Shown one piece after another: positions 46,941 through 55,320 of a stretch of 64,000 nt of DNA. Location: positions 124,001-188,000 of the forward strand of contig CANQDF010000001.1 in NCBI GenBank assembly GCA_947591605.1, read 5' to 3'. The notes below the pieces were generated by a model that was given only the letters and a program-made list of their open reading frames with translations, was not told where the DNA came from and did not search any database. Position numbers and translations under genes: made by a program. The stretch's first letter is position 1; each line of letters begins with the position of its first letter. Source of the stretch: an uncultured Clostridia bacterium. Its GTDB lineage: Bacteria; Bacillota; Clostridia; Lachnospirales; CAG-274.

Positions 46941-47644
46941 GAGAGCTTCTGGAGAAAATATGCCTTGAAATGGGTATAGCCCTTGACGGCAGGCAGCTCG
47001 ACGCCCTTGTGCGCTATAAGGAGCTGCTGCTTGAATGGAACGAAAAAATGAACCTTACCGCCATAACGGACGAGAGGGAGATAGCCGTAAAGCATTTTGC
47101 GGACTGTCTTTCCGTGCTGTGCATAAGGGATATAGGCGGCAAAAGCGTTATAGATGTGGGCACGGGCGCAGGCTTTCCGGGGCTTGTGCTTAAAATTGCG
47201 GTGCCCGATATTTCTCTTACTCTGCTTGACAGCCTTAACAAAAGGATAACCTTTCTTAAAGCCGTTTGTGAGGAGCTGGGGCTTGACGATGTAAGGTGCC
47301 TGCATATGAGAGCCGAGGAGGGCGGCAGAGAACCCGATTTGAGGGAAAAATTTGATATCTGTGCCTCCCGTGCGGTAGCAAGGCTCAATGTGCTTGCGGA
47401 ATACACCCTGCCCTTTGTAAAATGCGGCGGTGAACTTATTGCCCTTAAGGGTCCCTCGGCAGACGAGGAGATAAGCATGGCGGAGAGGGCTGCCGCCGTA
47501 CTGGGCGGAAGGATAATGACGCCCGAAAGCGTGCATCTGCCCGAAAGCGAGCTTGAGCATAAAATAATTGTCATTAAAAAATGCAGAAATACGCCGGGCA
47601 AATATCCGAGAAATCCGGGTAAGATAAAGGCGTCGCCCCTGTAA
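46937..47644 (+). CDS. rsmG: 16S rRNA m7G527 methyltransferase RsmG
   Basis: A 235-residue AdoMet enzyme that methylates G527 of 16S rRNA. The LLEWNEKMNLTAITD start, SAM motif VIDVGTGAGFPGLVL (about 70-84), the ASRAVARLNVLAEY motif and the CGGELIALKG block are canonical. It overlaps the Tim44-like gene by four bases and ends the cluster. Confidence 0.95.
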   Translation: MRELLEKICLEMGIALDGRQLDALVRYKELLLEWNEKMNLTAITDEREIAVKHFADCLSVLCIRDIGGKSVIDVGTGAGFPGLVLKIAVPDISLTLLDSLNKRITFLKAVCEELGLDDVRCLHMRAEEGGREPDLREKFDICASRAVARLNVLAEYTLPFVKCGGELIALKGPSADEEISMAERAAAVLGGRIMTPESVHLPESELEHKIIVIKKCRNTPGKYPRNPGKIKASPL

Positions 47645-47720
47645 AGAGCGTCTTTTGGGTGTACTGAAAAAGTAAACTTGGTTTTGTTCAGAGTCCTTGA
47701 CAAAGAACGTGTTTGGTATG

Positions 47721-47759
47721 AAAACAGCGCTGCCGATGATAAATTGGCAACGCTGTTTT
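47721..47759. terminator. Bidirectional terminator between rsmG and rpn
   Basis: AAAACAGCG plus TGCC pair with GGCA plus CGCTGTTTT across one mismatch; T run on both strands. It separates convergent genes. Confidence 0.8.
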
Positions 47760-47769
47760 AAATTTGCAA

Positions 47770-48675
47770 TTATACTGTATTAATGCCGTTTTTTGCTATT
47801 TCTTCGATCTCTTCGACGGAAAGCCCGGAAATATCGGCTATCTCCTCATTGGGATATCTGCCCAACATTTTTTTAATGATATAATATTTCATATTATTTT
47901 CGCCTTTGATTATACCCTCGGCAATACCCTCGGCTTTGCCTCTGGCTTCACCCCTGGCTTCCCCTCTGGCAATTATTTTATCCAAAACATCACACATATT
48001 GGCACGCTCCTCTCTATGCTCTTTATAATATTCATCTTCAAATCTGTTGTCATCGGTCAGGGTCTTCATAAGGACAAGAAGCTCCCAGATGTGTCTGACC
48101 TCGTCGTTCATGGGTACATAATTTCCCGTTTCGTGTACCTGTACAAAATAATCTGCAATTATCTTAAAATCACTCTTGAATTTGTTTATCGTTTTTCTTG
48201 GCAAAAAAGCAACATCCACAACATTTATTTTATAATTATTTACAAAAGGACGTACCTTATCACCGACTTTAAAGCAATCATAAAGGGAAGTATATTTATC
48301 CCAGCGCCTGTCGGAAAAATTGAGCACCAAAGTTATAACGGGACACGGTTCAAGGTTGTTTGCCAGCATATGCCTGTAAGAGGCACCGTCATAGCCTATA
48401 ACTCTCAAAGGCATATTTTTGTCAATGTTTGTCTGATTTTCTATGCCCAGAATAGAGATTATAACATTTTCACGCTTCCATTTTTTTGCGACATCTCTTT
48501 GCTGCTGCCGTACATTGTCGTCTTCAGCCAGCATAGAACCCGTATCCATATCCTCAAGCTCGTTTTCCTTGACCTCATTTTCTCCGTCGAAAATGAGAAC
48601 ATTTACGATGTCCGAAAAGACATCATTAAAGCTTTCAAGATGTTTTTCGGCTATATCCTTTTTGTTTCTGCTCAT
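47770..48675 (-). CDS. Rpn family PD-(D/E)XK nuclease / putative transposase
   Basis: A 301-residue protein of the recombination-promoting nuclease (Transposase_31-like) type. The N-terminus KHLESFNDVFSDIVNVLIFDG and the core ISILGIENQ and MPLRVIGYDGASYR match the nuclease fold. The C-terminus has the family's typical repeats RGEARGEARGKAEG, an unstable region, and an IADISGLSVEEIEEI helix. Such genes often expand or move by recombination, though no transposon ends are seen here. It has its own promoter and is bounded by terminators. Confidence 0.78.
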   Translation of the reverse strand: MSRNKKDIAEKHLESFNDVFSDIVNVLIFDGENEVKENELEDMDTGSMLAEDDNVRQQQRDVAKKWKRENVIISILGIENQTNIDKNMPLRVIGYDGASYRHMLANNLEPCPVITLVLNFSDRRWDKYTSLYDCFKVGDKVRPFVNNYKINVVDVAFLPRKTINKFKSDFKIIADYFVQVHETGNYVPMNDEVRHIWELLVLMKTLTDDNRFEDEYYKEHREERANMCDVLDKIIARGEARGEARGKAEGIAEGIIKGENNMKYYIIKKMLGRYPNEEIADISGLSVEEIEEIAKNGINTV

Positions 48676-48718
48676 TTGTGTACCTTTCTCGGTGACTGTT
48701 ACCCATATCCGTATTTAT

Positions 48719-48747
48719 ATTATATACCCAAAACGGCGGTATTACAA
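48719..48747 (-). promoter_or_regulatory. Promoter of the Rpn nuclease gene
   Basis: Minus strand TTGTAA (48747-48742), 17-base spacer, TATAAT (48724-48719), about 45 bases before the ATG. The 48676-48947 gap also holds the hydrogenase promoter and an A/T-rich palindrome at 48822-48850. Confidence 0.65.
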
Positions 48748-48882
48748 TACCTATTTTATGCGGTTCGACGGTTTAAAAGGGACAATATGATAACGCCCTT
48801 TCCCTTTACGGGTCCAACTGTTATATTATATCTTGGCATATATAATAATATCGTATGTCGGGTGCAAAATACAAGCTGTATG

Positions 48883-48911
48883 TTGAAATAAGCATTTATT
48901 TGTGTTATATT
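48883..48911 (+). promoter_or_regulatory. Promoter of the hydrogenase gene
   Basis: TTGAAA (48883-48888), 17-base spacer, TATATT (48906-48911), 37 bases before the ATG. Confidence 0.65.
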
Positions 48912-48947
48912 TATAAAAACAGAGTAAAAAACAAACAGGAGGATTTT

Positions 48948-50453
48948 ATGAGAGGAATAGATACCCCGGTATCCAAGCTGCGCAGGCAAATATTTGCGGA
49001 GATAACAAGGATAGCTTTTGAGGAGGACGGCAGCATAAACAACGCCATAGAGGCAGTACCGTATACCGTTTGCCCCGGCGATACCGCTACATACAGAGAG
49101 AGCATATACCGTGAAAGAGCCATAGCCTCGGAGAGAGTAAGGCTTGCAATGGGTATGTCGCTAAGGCCCGAGGACAGACCCGTTCACGTTACAAGCGGTC
49201 TTGCCGAGAGCAATATAGCGGAGCATTATTACGAGCCGCCGCTCATGCAGGTAATACCGTCGGCGTGCAACAAGTGCGAGGAGAACATTTACCGTGTTTC
49301 GGATATGTGCAAGGGCTGTGTGGCGCATCCCTGCATGGAGGTGTGCCCCAAAAATGCCATATCAAGGCAGAACGGCAGGGCGGCAATAGACGAGAGCAGG
49401 TGTATAAAATGCGGCAAATGCAGGGAGATATGCCCATACAGCGCAATAATAAAGCTTTCAAGGCCGTGTGCGGAGGCATGCGGTGTAAAGGCGATAGAGT
49501 CGGACGAGCAGGGCAGGGCCAAAATAAATACCGATAAATGCGTATCCTGCGGTATGTGCATGGTAAGCTGTCCTTTCGGAGCAATTGCGGATAAATCACA
49601 GGTATTTCAGCTTGCAAGGAGCTTAAAGGACGGCAATAAGGTGGTTGCCGAGCTTGCACCCGCATATGTGGGTCAGTTTGGCGCAGACGTCACGGCAGGT
49701 CAGGTAAAGCTTGCGCTTAAGGCGCTCGGCTTTGCGGAGGTAAGAGAGGTCGCCCTCGGTGCCGATATAGGCGCAGTGGCTGAGGCAAAGCATTATGCCG
49801 AGCATGTTGCAACGGGTGAGCTGCCGTTCCTTTTAACGTCGTGCTGTCCGTCGTGGTCAATGCTTGCAAAGACGCAGTTCCCCGAGATGATAGACAGCGT
49901 TTCGAGAGAGCTGACGCCTATGGTGGCTACCGCAAGGCGCATAAAGCACGAGGATCCGGAGGCGAAGGTGGTGTTTATAGGCCCCTGTGCGGCAAAAAAG
50001 CTTGAGGCGACAAGGCGTACCGTAAGGAGCGATGTCGACTTTGTAATAACCTTTGAAGAGCTTGCGGCAATGTTTGACGCAAGAGGCATAGACCCGCATA
50101 ATATGGAGCTTACGGCTGGTCTGCACGATGCAACCGCAGCAGGCAGGGGCTATGCGTGCGCAGGAGGAGTTGCACAGGCAATTGAAAGCTGCATAAAGGA
50201 GTATTACCCCGATGTTGAGGTAAAAATACAGCATGCGGAGGGGCTTGCGGACTGCAAAAAAATGCTTACGCTTGCAAAGCTGGGCAAAATGAACGGCTGC
50301 ATGATAGAGGGCATGGCTTGTCCGGGCGGCTGTGTCGCAGGCGCAGGTACGCTGCTGCCGGTAACCAAGGCTAAGGCGGCAATAGCAAAGCTTAAGGCGG
50401 AAAGCACGGTGCAGATACCCGATATGTCTGTTATGGATGTTGACCTGAGCTGA
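48948..50453 (+). CDS. Monomeric [FeFe] hydrogenase, group B-like
   Basis: A 501-residue cytosolic enzyme expected to interconvert protons and H2. H-cluster motifs: TSCCPSW (297-303), GPCAAKK (345-351) and MACPGGCVAG (456-465), giving cysteine ligands C300, C347, C458 and C462 and the proton-relay C299. Two ferredoxin-like 4Fe-4S motifs (CIKCGKCREICP, CVSCGMCMVSCP) and an N-terminal run of cysteines (CNKC... MCKGC... C... CP) form the relay. The L2 variant G-P-C instead of M-P-C and the N-terminus MRGIDTPVSKLRR fit the group B1/B3 type rather than bifurcating group A. The ATG at 48948 has CAGGAGGATTTT. Maturases are not in this window. Confidence 0.9.
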   Translation: MRGIDTPVSKLRRQIFAEITRIAFEEDGSINNAIEAVPYTVCPGDTATYRESIYRERAIASERVRLAMGMSLRPEDRPVHVTSGLAESNIAEHYYEPPLMQVIPSACNKCEENIYRVSDMCKGCVAHPCMEVCPKNAISRQNGRAAIDESRCIKCGKCREICPYSAIIKLSRPCAEACGVKAIESDEQGRAKINTDKCVSCGMCMVSCPFGAIADKSQVFQLARSLKDGNKVVAELAPAYVGQFGADVTAGQVKLALKALGFAEVREVALGADIGAVAEAKHYAEHVATGELPFLLTSCCPSWSMLAKTQFPEMIDSVSRELTPMVATARRIKHEDPEAKVVFIGPCAAKKLEATRRTVRSDVDFVITFEELAAMFDARGIDPHNMELTAGLHDATAAGRGYACAGGVAQAIESCIKEYYPDVEVKIQHAEGLADCKKMLTLAKLGKMNGCMIEGMACPGGCVAGAGTLLPVTKAKAAIAKLKAESTVQIPDMSVMDVDLS

Positions 50454-50462
50454 TAAAAGATA

Positions 50463-50491
50463 TTGTATTTTTTTGCATAATGAGTTAAAAT
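50463..50491 (+). promoter_or_regulatory. Promoter of the PEGA-lepB operon
   Basis: TTGTAT (50463-50468), 17-base spacer, TAAAAT (50486-50491), 50 bases before the ATG. Confidence 0.55.
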
Positions 50492-50541
50492 ATAAGCAGT
50501 ATGTAATTTTGTAAAAGTTATACCGATATGGAGTTGTTTAT

Positions 50542-52014
50542 ATGGCAGATGCTAAAAACATAAACGAAATAAGAAGACACAGGAGCGGCAAGCCCAACAA
50601 GAACAACCTTGGCAGGCACCGCAAAAACGGCATTGCTTTTCCCGTTGTGGTGTGTGCTGCCGTTATAGCGGGTGTGATAATAGGCTTTAAAAGCTACGGC
50701 TTTGCATATGACAAGGTAGCAAAGCAAAGTATACTTGCCGCCAAGGAAAACGAAAACGGCGAGAGGGAGTTCAGCGCCAACAACATAATAGAGCAGGCGC
50801 AGAACAACCTTGTAGGCTCCGATATAGACGGAGTTATAAAGGATATAAACAAGGATGAGAGCAAATTTACCTTTTACTCGCTTAAATCCAACGAAACGGT
50901 GATACTCACGGCAACGGAGGATACACAGTATCCGTTTCCCAATACGATAAACGACTACAAGATAGGCGATGTTGTCACCTTTGTATACGATGAGGACAGA
51001 AACCTTACGGATATTAAAAACTGTGAGGCAGCGTGGGCGTTTTCGGATACGGGGCTTATTGTCAATACCGACTCCAAGCTGCTTAAATTCGGCGATTCGT
51101 CAACACAGTACAAGGATAAATCCTTTAAATATACCGACGGTATAACCACGGTGCGCTACAAGGATGTATATACCGACATGAGCAAGATAGACAAGCTTGA
51201 TTATGTTACGGTAAGGGGCTATGACAACGGCGTTACAAACAAGGCGTACTCCGTTACCATTGAAAAGAGCCACGGCTCGCTGGAGATACATAACGGCGAG
51301 CAGATACAGGACGGTATAATAAAGCTTAACGGAAACGAAATATCGCTTGATAAGGCAAGAAGCATGAACCTTACAGAGGGCAGATATACCGTTGAGGTAA
51401 CGGGAAGCAACTGCGAGCCTTACACTACCGAGGTAATGGTAAGGCCGTCTGCAACGGCAACGGTGGATTTGTCGGTTATACAGGTAAAGAGCGGTCTTTT
51501 GGATGTTACCGCAAACGTTGCGGACTTTACCGTGACCATAGACGGCACGGATTACAAGTCGGGCGACCCTATACTTTTAAGCTACGGCAGGTATAATGTA
51601 AAGGTAAGCAAGCCCGATTATGTGGACTATACAGGCACAGTTACAATAAACGAGGATATAAATACCTTCTCTGCTACCCTTAAGGAGAGGGAAAAGACGG
51701 GTACGGTAAATGTTTCCACCAATCCCGGGTCGGCAAGGGTGTATATAGACGGCACATTTATGGGTCAGTCGCCTCAGAGCAGGCAGCTCCCTCTCGGCAG
51801 CCATACCGTTGAGATACGCATGGACGGCTATATTACGGAAACCAGGGATATAAACATTGCAAACGAGGGCGATACGGTAAGGTGTCAGGCAAACCTTACG
51901 CCTGTTGTAACGCCCTACGCAGGTGAAACAAGCCGTCCTGCGCCCAAAGCTCCCGCCGAGCCTGCTGCGCCTGCAACGGGTGCGGAGGTCATAACAGAGG
52001 TAGTTGTGCAATGA
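50542..52014 (+). CDS. PEGA-domain surface protein
   Basis: A 490-residue membrane-anchored protein: basic cytoplasmic start, one membrane helix (about 31-50), an outside domain of about 200 residues with no family I recognise, and three PEGA-like beta repeats (about 255-305, 315-370, 380-435; best seen in VNVSTNPGSARVYIDG then GSHTVEIRMDGY). It ends in a Pro/Ala-rich tail. PEGA domains occur in wall and secreted proteins. The stop overlaps the signal peptidase start by four bases. Confidence 0.8.
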   Translation: MADAKNINEIRRHRSGKPNKNNLGRHRKNGIAFPVVVCAAVIAGVIIGFKSYGFAYDKVAKQSILAAKENENGEREFSANNIIEQAQNNLVGSDIDGVIKDINKDESKFTFYSLKSNETVILTATEDTQYPFPNTINDYKIGDVVTFVYDEDRNLTDIKNCEAAWAFSDTGLIVNTDSKLLKFGDSSTQYKDKSFKYTDGITTVRYKDVYTDMSKIDKLDYVTVRGYDNGVTNKAYSVTIEKSHGSLEIHNGEQIQDGIIKLNGNEISLDKARSMNLTEGRYTVEVTGSNCEPYTTEVMVRPSATATVDLSVIQVKSGLLDVTANVADFTVTIDGTDYKSGDPILLSYGRYNVKVSKPDYVDYTGTVTINEDINTFSATLKEREKTGTVNVSTNPGSARVYIDGTFMGQSPQSRQLPLGSHTVEIRMDGYITETRDINIANEGDTVRCQANLTPVVTPYAGETSRPAPKAPAEPAAPATGAEVITEVVVQ

Positions 52015-52478
52015 GCAAAAGGGCAAAAGCCAATATAATATTTATCCTTGAGGCGGCAGCAATGGTTTTTATGCTTTATGCCTTTGCATACCCCTACAAG
52101 GTGGAGGGCAGCTCCATGGAGGATAACTATTTTACGGGCGACAGGGTCTTTATATCTCATTTTGCCGCATGGTGCGGCGATATAGACCGAGGCGACGTTA
52201 TTGTGTGCGACCTTGCGGATATGCGTGTCATAAAAAGGGTGATAGCAATACCCGGTGACAGCATAGAAATATCGGACGGCAAGGTAATGCTTAACGGCGT
52301 ACCGCTTGACGAACCGTACCTTGCCAAGGACACATACACAGGCAGAAATATATCGCTTGTAATGGGCAGCGGCGAGTACTTTGTTATGGGCGACAACAGG
52401 GGCGCAAGCAGGGACAGCAGGCACGAGGGCTGCGTTAAAAAAAGCGGCATACGAGGCAAGGTAATTTTTAAAATATAA
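52011..52478 (+). CDS. lepB: Signal peptidase I
   Basis: A 155-residue type I signal peptidase with one membrane helix (about 9-28). The catalytic serine is S35 in VEGSSME and the general-base lysine K75 in VIKRVIAIPGD. The C-terminal GDNRGASRDSR box is present. It is translationally coupled to the PEGA gene (ATGA overlap). The 155-residue length is short for the family, which is common in Firmicutes with several SPases. Whether it is the housekeeping enzyme or one devoted to this neighbour cannot be told from the sequence. Confidence 0.92.
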   Translation: MSKRAKANIIFILEAAAMVFMLYAFAYPYKVEGSSMEDNYFTGDRVFISHFAAWCGDIDRGDVIVCDLADMRVIKRVIAIPGDSIEISDGKVMLNGVPLDEPYLAKDTYTGRNISLVMGSGEYFVMGDNRGASRDSRHEGCVKKSGIRGKVIFKI

Positions 52479-52493
52479 AAAAGTAAAAAGTTC

Positions 52494-52522
52494 TTGTGTT
52501 TTGGCATTTGTTGTGTTATACT
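52494..52522 (+). promoter_or_regulatory. Promoter of rpsO
   Basis: TTGTGT (52494-52499), 17-base spacer, TATACT (52517-52522). Confidence 0.6.
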
Positions 52523-52539
52523 ATACAGGTATGATATCC

Positions 52540-52579
52540 AATGCTCGGGGATAGGCATCTCCGACCGTTTCTGAGCATT
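52540..52579 (+). promoter_or_regulatory. Structured leader of rpsO
   Basis: AATGCTC (52540-52546) pairs with GAGCATT (52573-52579); inside, GGGGAT pairs with ATCTCC with one G-U. S15 is known to repress itself through structured leaders in several bacteria. The hairpin is seen; its function is inferred. Confidence 0.5.
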
Positions 52580-52630
52580 TGGGGTGTACACGGCAAACAT
52601 TGTTATTTTAATGTTATGGAGGAAAACAAA

Positions 52631-52891
52631 ATGGAATTAAACAAAAAGGAAATTGTTGCTAAATTTGGCAGAACACCCGAGGACACAGGTTCGCCCGAGG
52701 TTCAGGTTGCCTTGCTTACCGCAAGGATCAATCACCTTACCGAGCACCTTAAGGAACACAAAAAGGATCACCATTCAAGGAGAGGTCTGCTTAAAATGGT
52801 TGGTCAGAGAAAGGGCTTGCTTAACTATATCAAGTCAAAGGATATTGTTAAGTATCGTGAGCTTATCGCAGAGCTTGGCCTCAGAAAGTAA
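52631..52891 (+). CDS. rpsO: 30S ribosomal protein S15
   Basis: An 86-residue S15 with [30 protein letters not shown] and [21 protein letters not shown], canonical. It binds 16S rRNA in the platform. The ATG at 52631 follows GGAGGAAAACAAA; a longer frame would extend over the leader hairpin. It is a separate transcript upstream of pnp, the common order. Confidence 0.97.
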   Translation: MELNKKEIVAKFGRTPEDTGSPEVQVALLTARINHLTEHLKEHKKDHHSRRGLLKMVGQRKGLLNYIKSKDIVKYRELIAELGLRK

Positions 52892-52925
52892 TGTATTGAT
52901 GCCTTTAGGGTAAACACAATACAAC

Positions 52926-52956
52926 GGGGGCTGTCGGTTTTCGGCAGTCCCCTTTT
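52926..52956 (+). terminator. Terminator of rpsO
   Basis: GGGGGCTGTCG (52926-52936) pairs with CGGCAGTCCCC (52942-52952) with two G-U pairs, then TTTT. Confidence 0.8.
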
Positions 52957-52975
52957 GATAACCAAGGGCGGGGAG

Positions 52976-53042
52976 ATTTTTTAGTTTACAGATGTCCTTA
53001 ACAGTCAAGGTCTTTCCGTAAGGCCGTCTGTAAGCTAAAAAT
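52976..53042 (+). promoter_or_regulatory. Long hairpin in the pnp leader
   Basis: TTTTTAGTTTACAGA (52978-52992) pairs with TCTGTAAGCTAAAAA (53027-53041), a 15-bp stem with one mismatch and a 34-base loop, 38 bases before the pnp ATG. In E. coli, PNPase represses its own mRNA via a leader stem cut by RNase III. An equivalent here is inferred. Confidence 0.5.
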
Positions 53043-53079
53043 GTTTCTCCTGCCTAAAAAAATACAGGAGGATAAAAAT

Positions 53080-55212
53080 ATGAGCAAGATTTACAAAATG
53101 GATTTGGCAGGCAGAGAGCTCTCTGTCGAAATAGGCAAGGTGGCAGAGCTTGCCAACGGTGAATGTCTGGTCAGGTACGGGGATACCGTAGTGCTTGTTA
53201 CCGCTGTGGCGTCGGAAAAGCCTAGGGCAGGCATCGACTTTTTCCCTCTTTCCATAGACTATGAGGAAAAAATGTATTCCGTAGGCAAAATACCCGGTTC
53301 CTTTAACAGGCGTGAGGGCAGACCATCGGAAAAGGCTATACTTACAGCCAGGGTCATAGACAGACCGATAAGACCGCTTTTCCCTAAGGATTACAGAAAC
53401 GATGTATGTATAAATGCTTCCGTTATGAGCGTTGACCAGGACTGCGTACCGGAGATATGCGCAATGATAGGCTCGTCAATAGCGCTCTCAATATCGGATA
53501 TACCTTTCTACGGTCCTACGGGTTCGGTTTCCGTAGGTATGGTGGACGGACAGTTTGTCATCAACCCGACCGCAGAGCAGAGGGCAAAAAGCAGGCTCAG
53601 CCTTACGGTTGCTTCCACAAAGGAAAAGGTCATGATGATAGAGGCAGGTGCAGACGAGGTATCCGATGAGGATATGATAGCCGCTATCGAGTTCGGACAT
53701 AAGCAGAATGTTGAAATATGCAAGTTTATTGACGGTATAGTTGCCGAGCTTGGCAAGGCAAAGCACAGCTATGAGGAGCATATAGTGGATCATGATTTTT
53801 ATGAGGCTATAAAGGCGCTTATTACAGACCCACGCATGGAAGAGGCTGTATTTACCGATATGAAGCAGATAAGGGACGAGCGCATAAGCGAAATTACCGG
53901 CGAGGTAATAGAGCAGCTTGCTTCCTTCAAGGCGGAAGACGAGGACGATGAGGCATTTGCGGTAAGAGCCGACGAGGCTATATATAAATACGAAAAGGAA
54001 ACGGTAAGGCGTATGATACTCAGGGATCATAAGCGCCCCGACGGACGTGCGCTCAACGAGATAAGGCCTCTTACGGCAGAGGTGGATATTCTCCCACGCA
54101 CACACGGCTCGGCTATGTTCAAGAGAGGTCAGACGCAGGTCATCACCGTTACCACACTCGGCTCGTCGGGTGATGCGCAAAAGCTTGACGGCCTTGACCC
54201 AACGGAAACAAGCAAGAGATATATGCACCACTACAACTTCCCCGGTTATTCGGTAGGCGAGGCAAAGCCTTCAAGGAGCCCCGGCAGGAGAGAAATAGGC
54301 CACGGCGCACTTGCAGAGAGGGCGCTGCTGCCCGTTATACCAAGCGAGGCGGATTTCCCTTACACAATAAGGCTTGTATCGGAGGTAGTAAGCTCCAACG
54401 GCTCCACATCTCAGGCAAGCGTGTGCGGCTCCACCCTGTCGCTTATGGCAGCGGGTGTGCCTATCAAAAAGCCTGTTGCAGGTATATCCTGCGGTCTTGT
54501 AACGGGTGAAACGGATGACGATTTTATTCTTCTTACGGATATACAGGGCCTTGAGGACTTCTTCGGCGACATGGATTTTAAGGTTGCGGGTACCCACGAG
54601 GGTATAACAGCCATACAGATGGATATGAAGATACAGGGTCTTACCTTTGACATAATAAAGGGAGCAATAAAGAACACACACGAGGCAAGAGATTATATAA
54701 TTGACGAGGTAATGCTTAAGGCTATACCCGAGCCAAGGGCAGAGCTCAGCCCATATGCGCCAAAGATCGAGTTTGTACAGATCAACCCCGATAAGATGGC
54801 TGAGGTCATCGGCTCAAAGGGTAAGGTCATAAACAGGATCATTGAGGAGTCGGGTGTTGATAAGATAGATACCGAGGATGAGGGCAGGATATTTATTTCA
54901 TCTCCTGATGCCGAGGCTATACGCAAGGCTGTTGATATGATAAAGTGCATTGCCGAGGATCCCGAAATAGGCAAGGTATACACAGGCAAGGTAACAAGGA
55001 TAATGAGCTTTGGCGCCTTTGTTGAAATAGCTCCCGAAAAGGAGGGGCTTGTACACATATCCAAGCTTGCACACGAAAGGGTGGAAAAGGTAGAGGATGT
55101 GGTTTCGGAAGGCGACATAATAGATGTTAAGGTTACCGAGATAGACCATCAGGGCAGAATAAACCTTTCAAGAAAAGCTTGCCTGCCAAGACCCGAGAAA
55201 AAGTCGGAATAA
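53080..55212 (+). CDS. pnp: Polyribonucleotide nucleotidyltransferase (PNPase)
   Basis: A 710-residue 3'-5' phosphorolytic exoribonuclease. Two RNase PH domains (about 5-145 and 320-545), a helical linker, a KH domain (EVIGSKGKVINRI) and an S1 domain (GKVYTGKVTRIMSFGAFVEI) lie in order. The start block YKMDLAGRELSVEIGKVAELA and the KPSRSPGRREIGHGALAERAL active-site segment are intact. The ATG at 53080 with GGAGGATAAAAAT was chosen over a frame beginning 53041 inside the leader stem. Confidence 0.97.
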   Translation: MSKIYKMDLAGRELSVEIGKVAELANGECLVRYGDTVVLVTAVASEKPRAGIDFFPLSIDYEEKMYSVGKIPGSFNRREGRPSEKAILTARVIDRPIRPLFPKDYRNDVCINASVMSVDQDCVPEICAMIGSSIALSISDIPFYGPTGSVSVGMVDGQFVINPTAEQRAKSRLSLTVASTKEKVMMIEAGADEVSDEDMIAAIEFGHKQNVEICKFIDGIVAELGKAKHSYEEHIVDHDFYEAIKALITDPRMEEAVFTDMKQIRDERISEITGEVIEQLASFKAEDEDDEAFAVRADEAIYKYEKETVRRMILRDHKRPDGRALNEIRPLTAEVDILPRTHGSAMFKRGQTQVITVTTLGSSGDAQKLDGLDPTETSKRYMHHYNFPGYSVGEAKPSRSPGRREIGHGALAERALLPVIPSEADFPYTIRLVSEVVSSNGSTSQASVCGSTLSLMAAGVPIKKPVAGISCGLVTGETDDDFILLTDIQGLEDFFGDMDFKVAGTHEGITAIQMDMKIQGLTFDIIKGAIKNTHEARDYIIDEVMLKAIPEPRAELSPYAPKIEFVQINPDKMAEVIGSKGKVINRIIEESGVDKIDTEDEGRIFISSPDAEAIRKAVDMIKCIAEDPEIGKVYTGKVTRIMSFGAFVEIAPEKEGLVHISKLAHERVEKVEDVVSEGDIIDVKVTEIDHQGRINLSRKACLPRPEKKSE

Positions 55213-55265
55213 TGTAACGGTAAAGGCACTTTACCGAGTATAATATTTTATAATGTAAGGATAAT

Positions 55266-55300
55266 AAAAAGGGGGATAGTTTTTACTGTCCCCTTTTTCA
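55266..55300 (+). terminator. Terminator after pnp
   Basis: AAAAAGGGGGATAGT (55266-55280) pairs with ACTGTCCCCTTTTT (55285-55298), one G-U; strong T run. Confidence 0.85.
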
Positions 55301-55320
55301 GCAGATAAAGAGGTGATACT

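Noticed and set aside
48822-48850. A/T palindrome before the hydrogenase gene as an operator or attachment site
   Set aside because: It is mostly alternating A and T, expected by chance in AT-rich intergenic DNA; no second copy was noticed.
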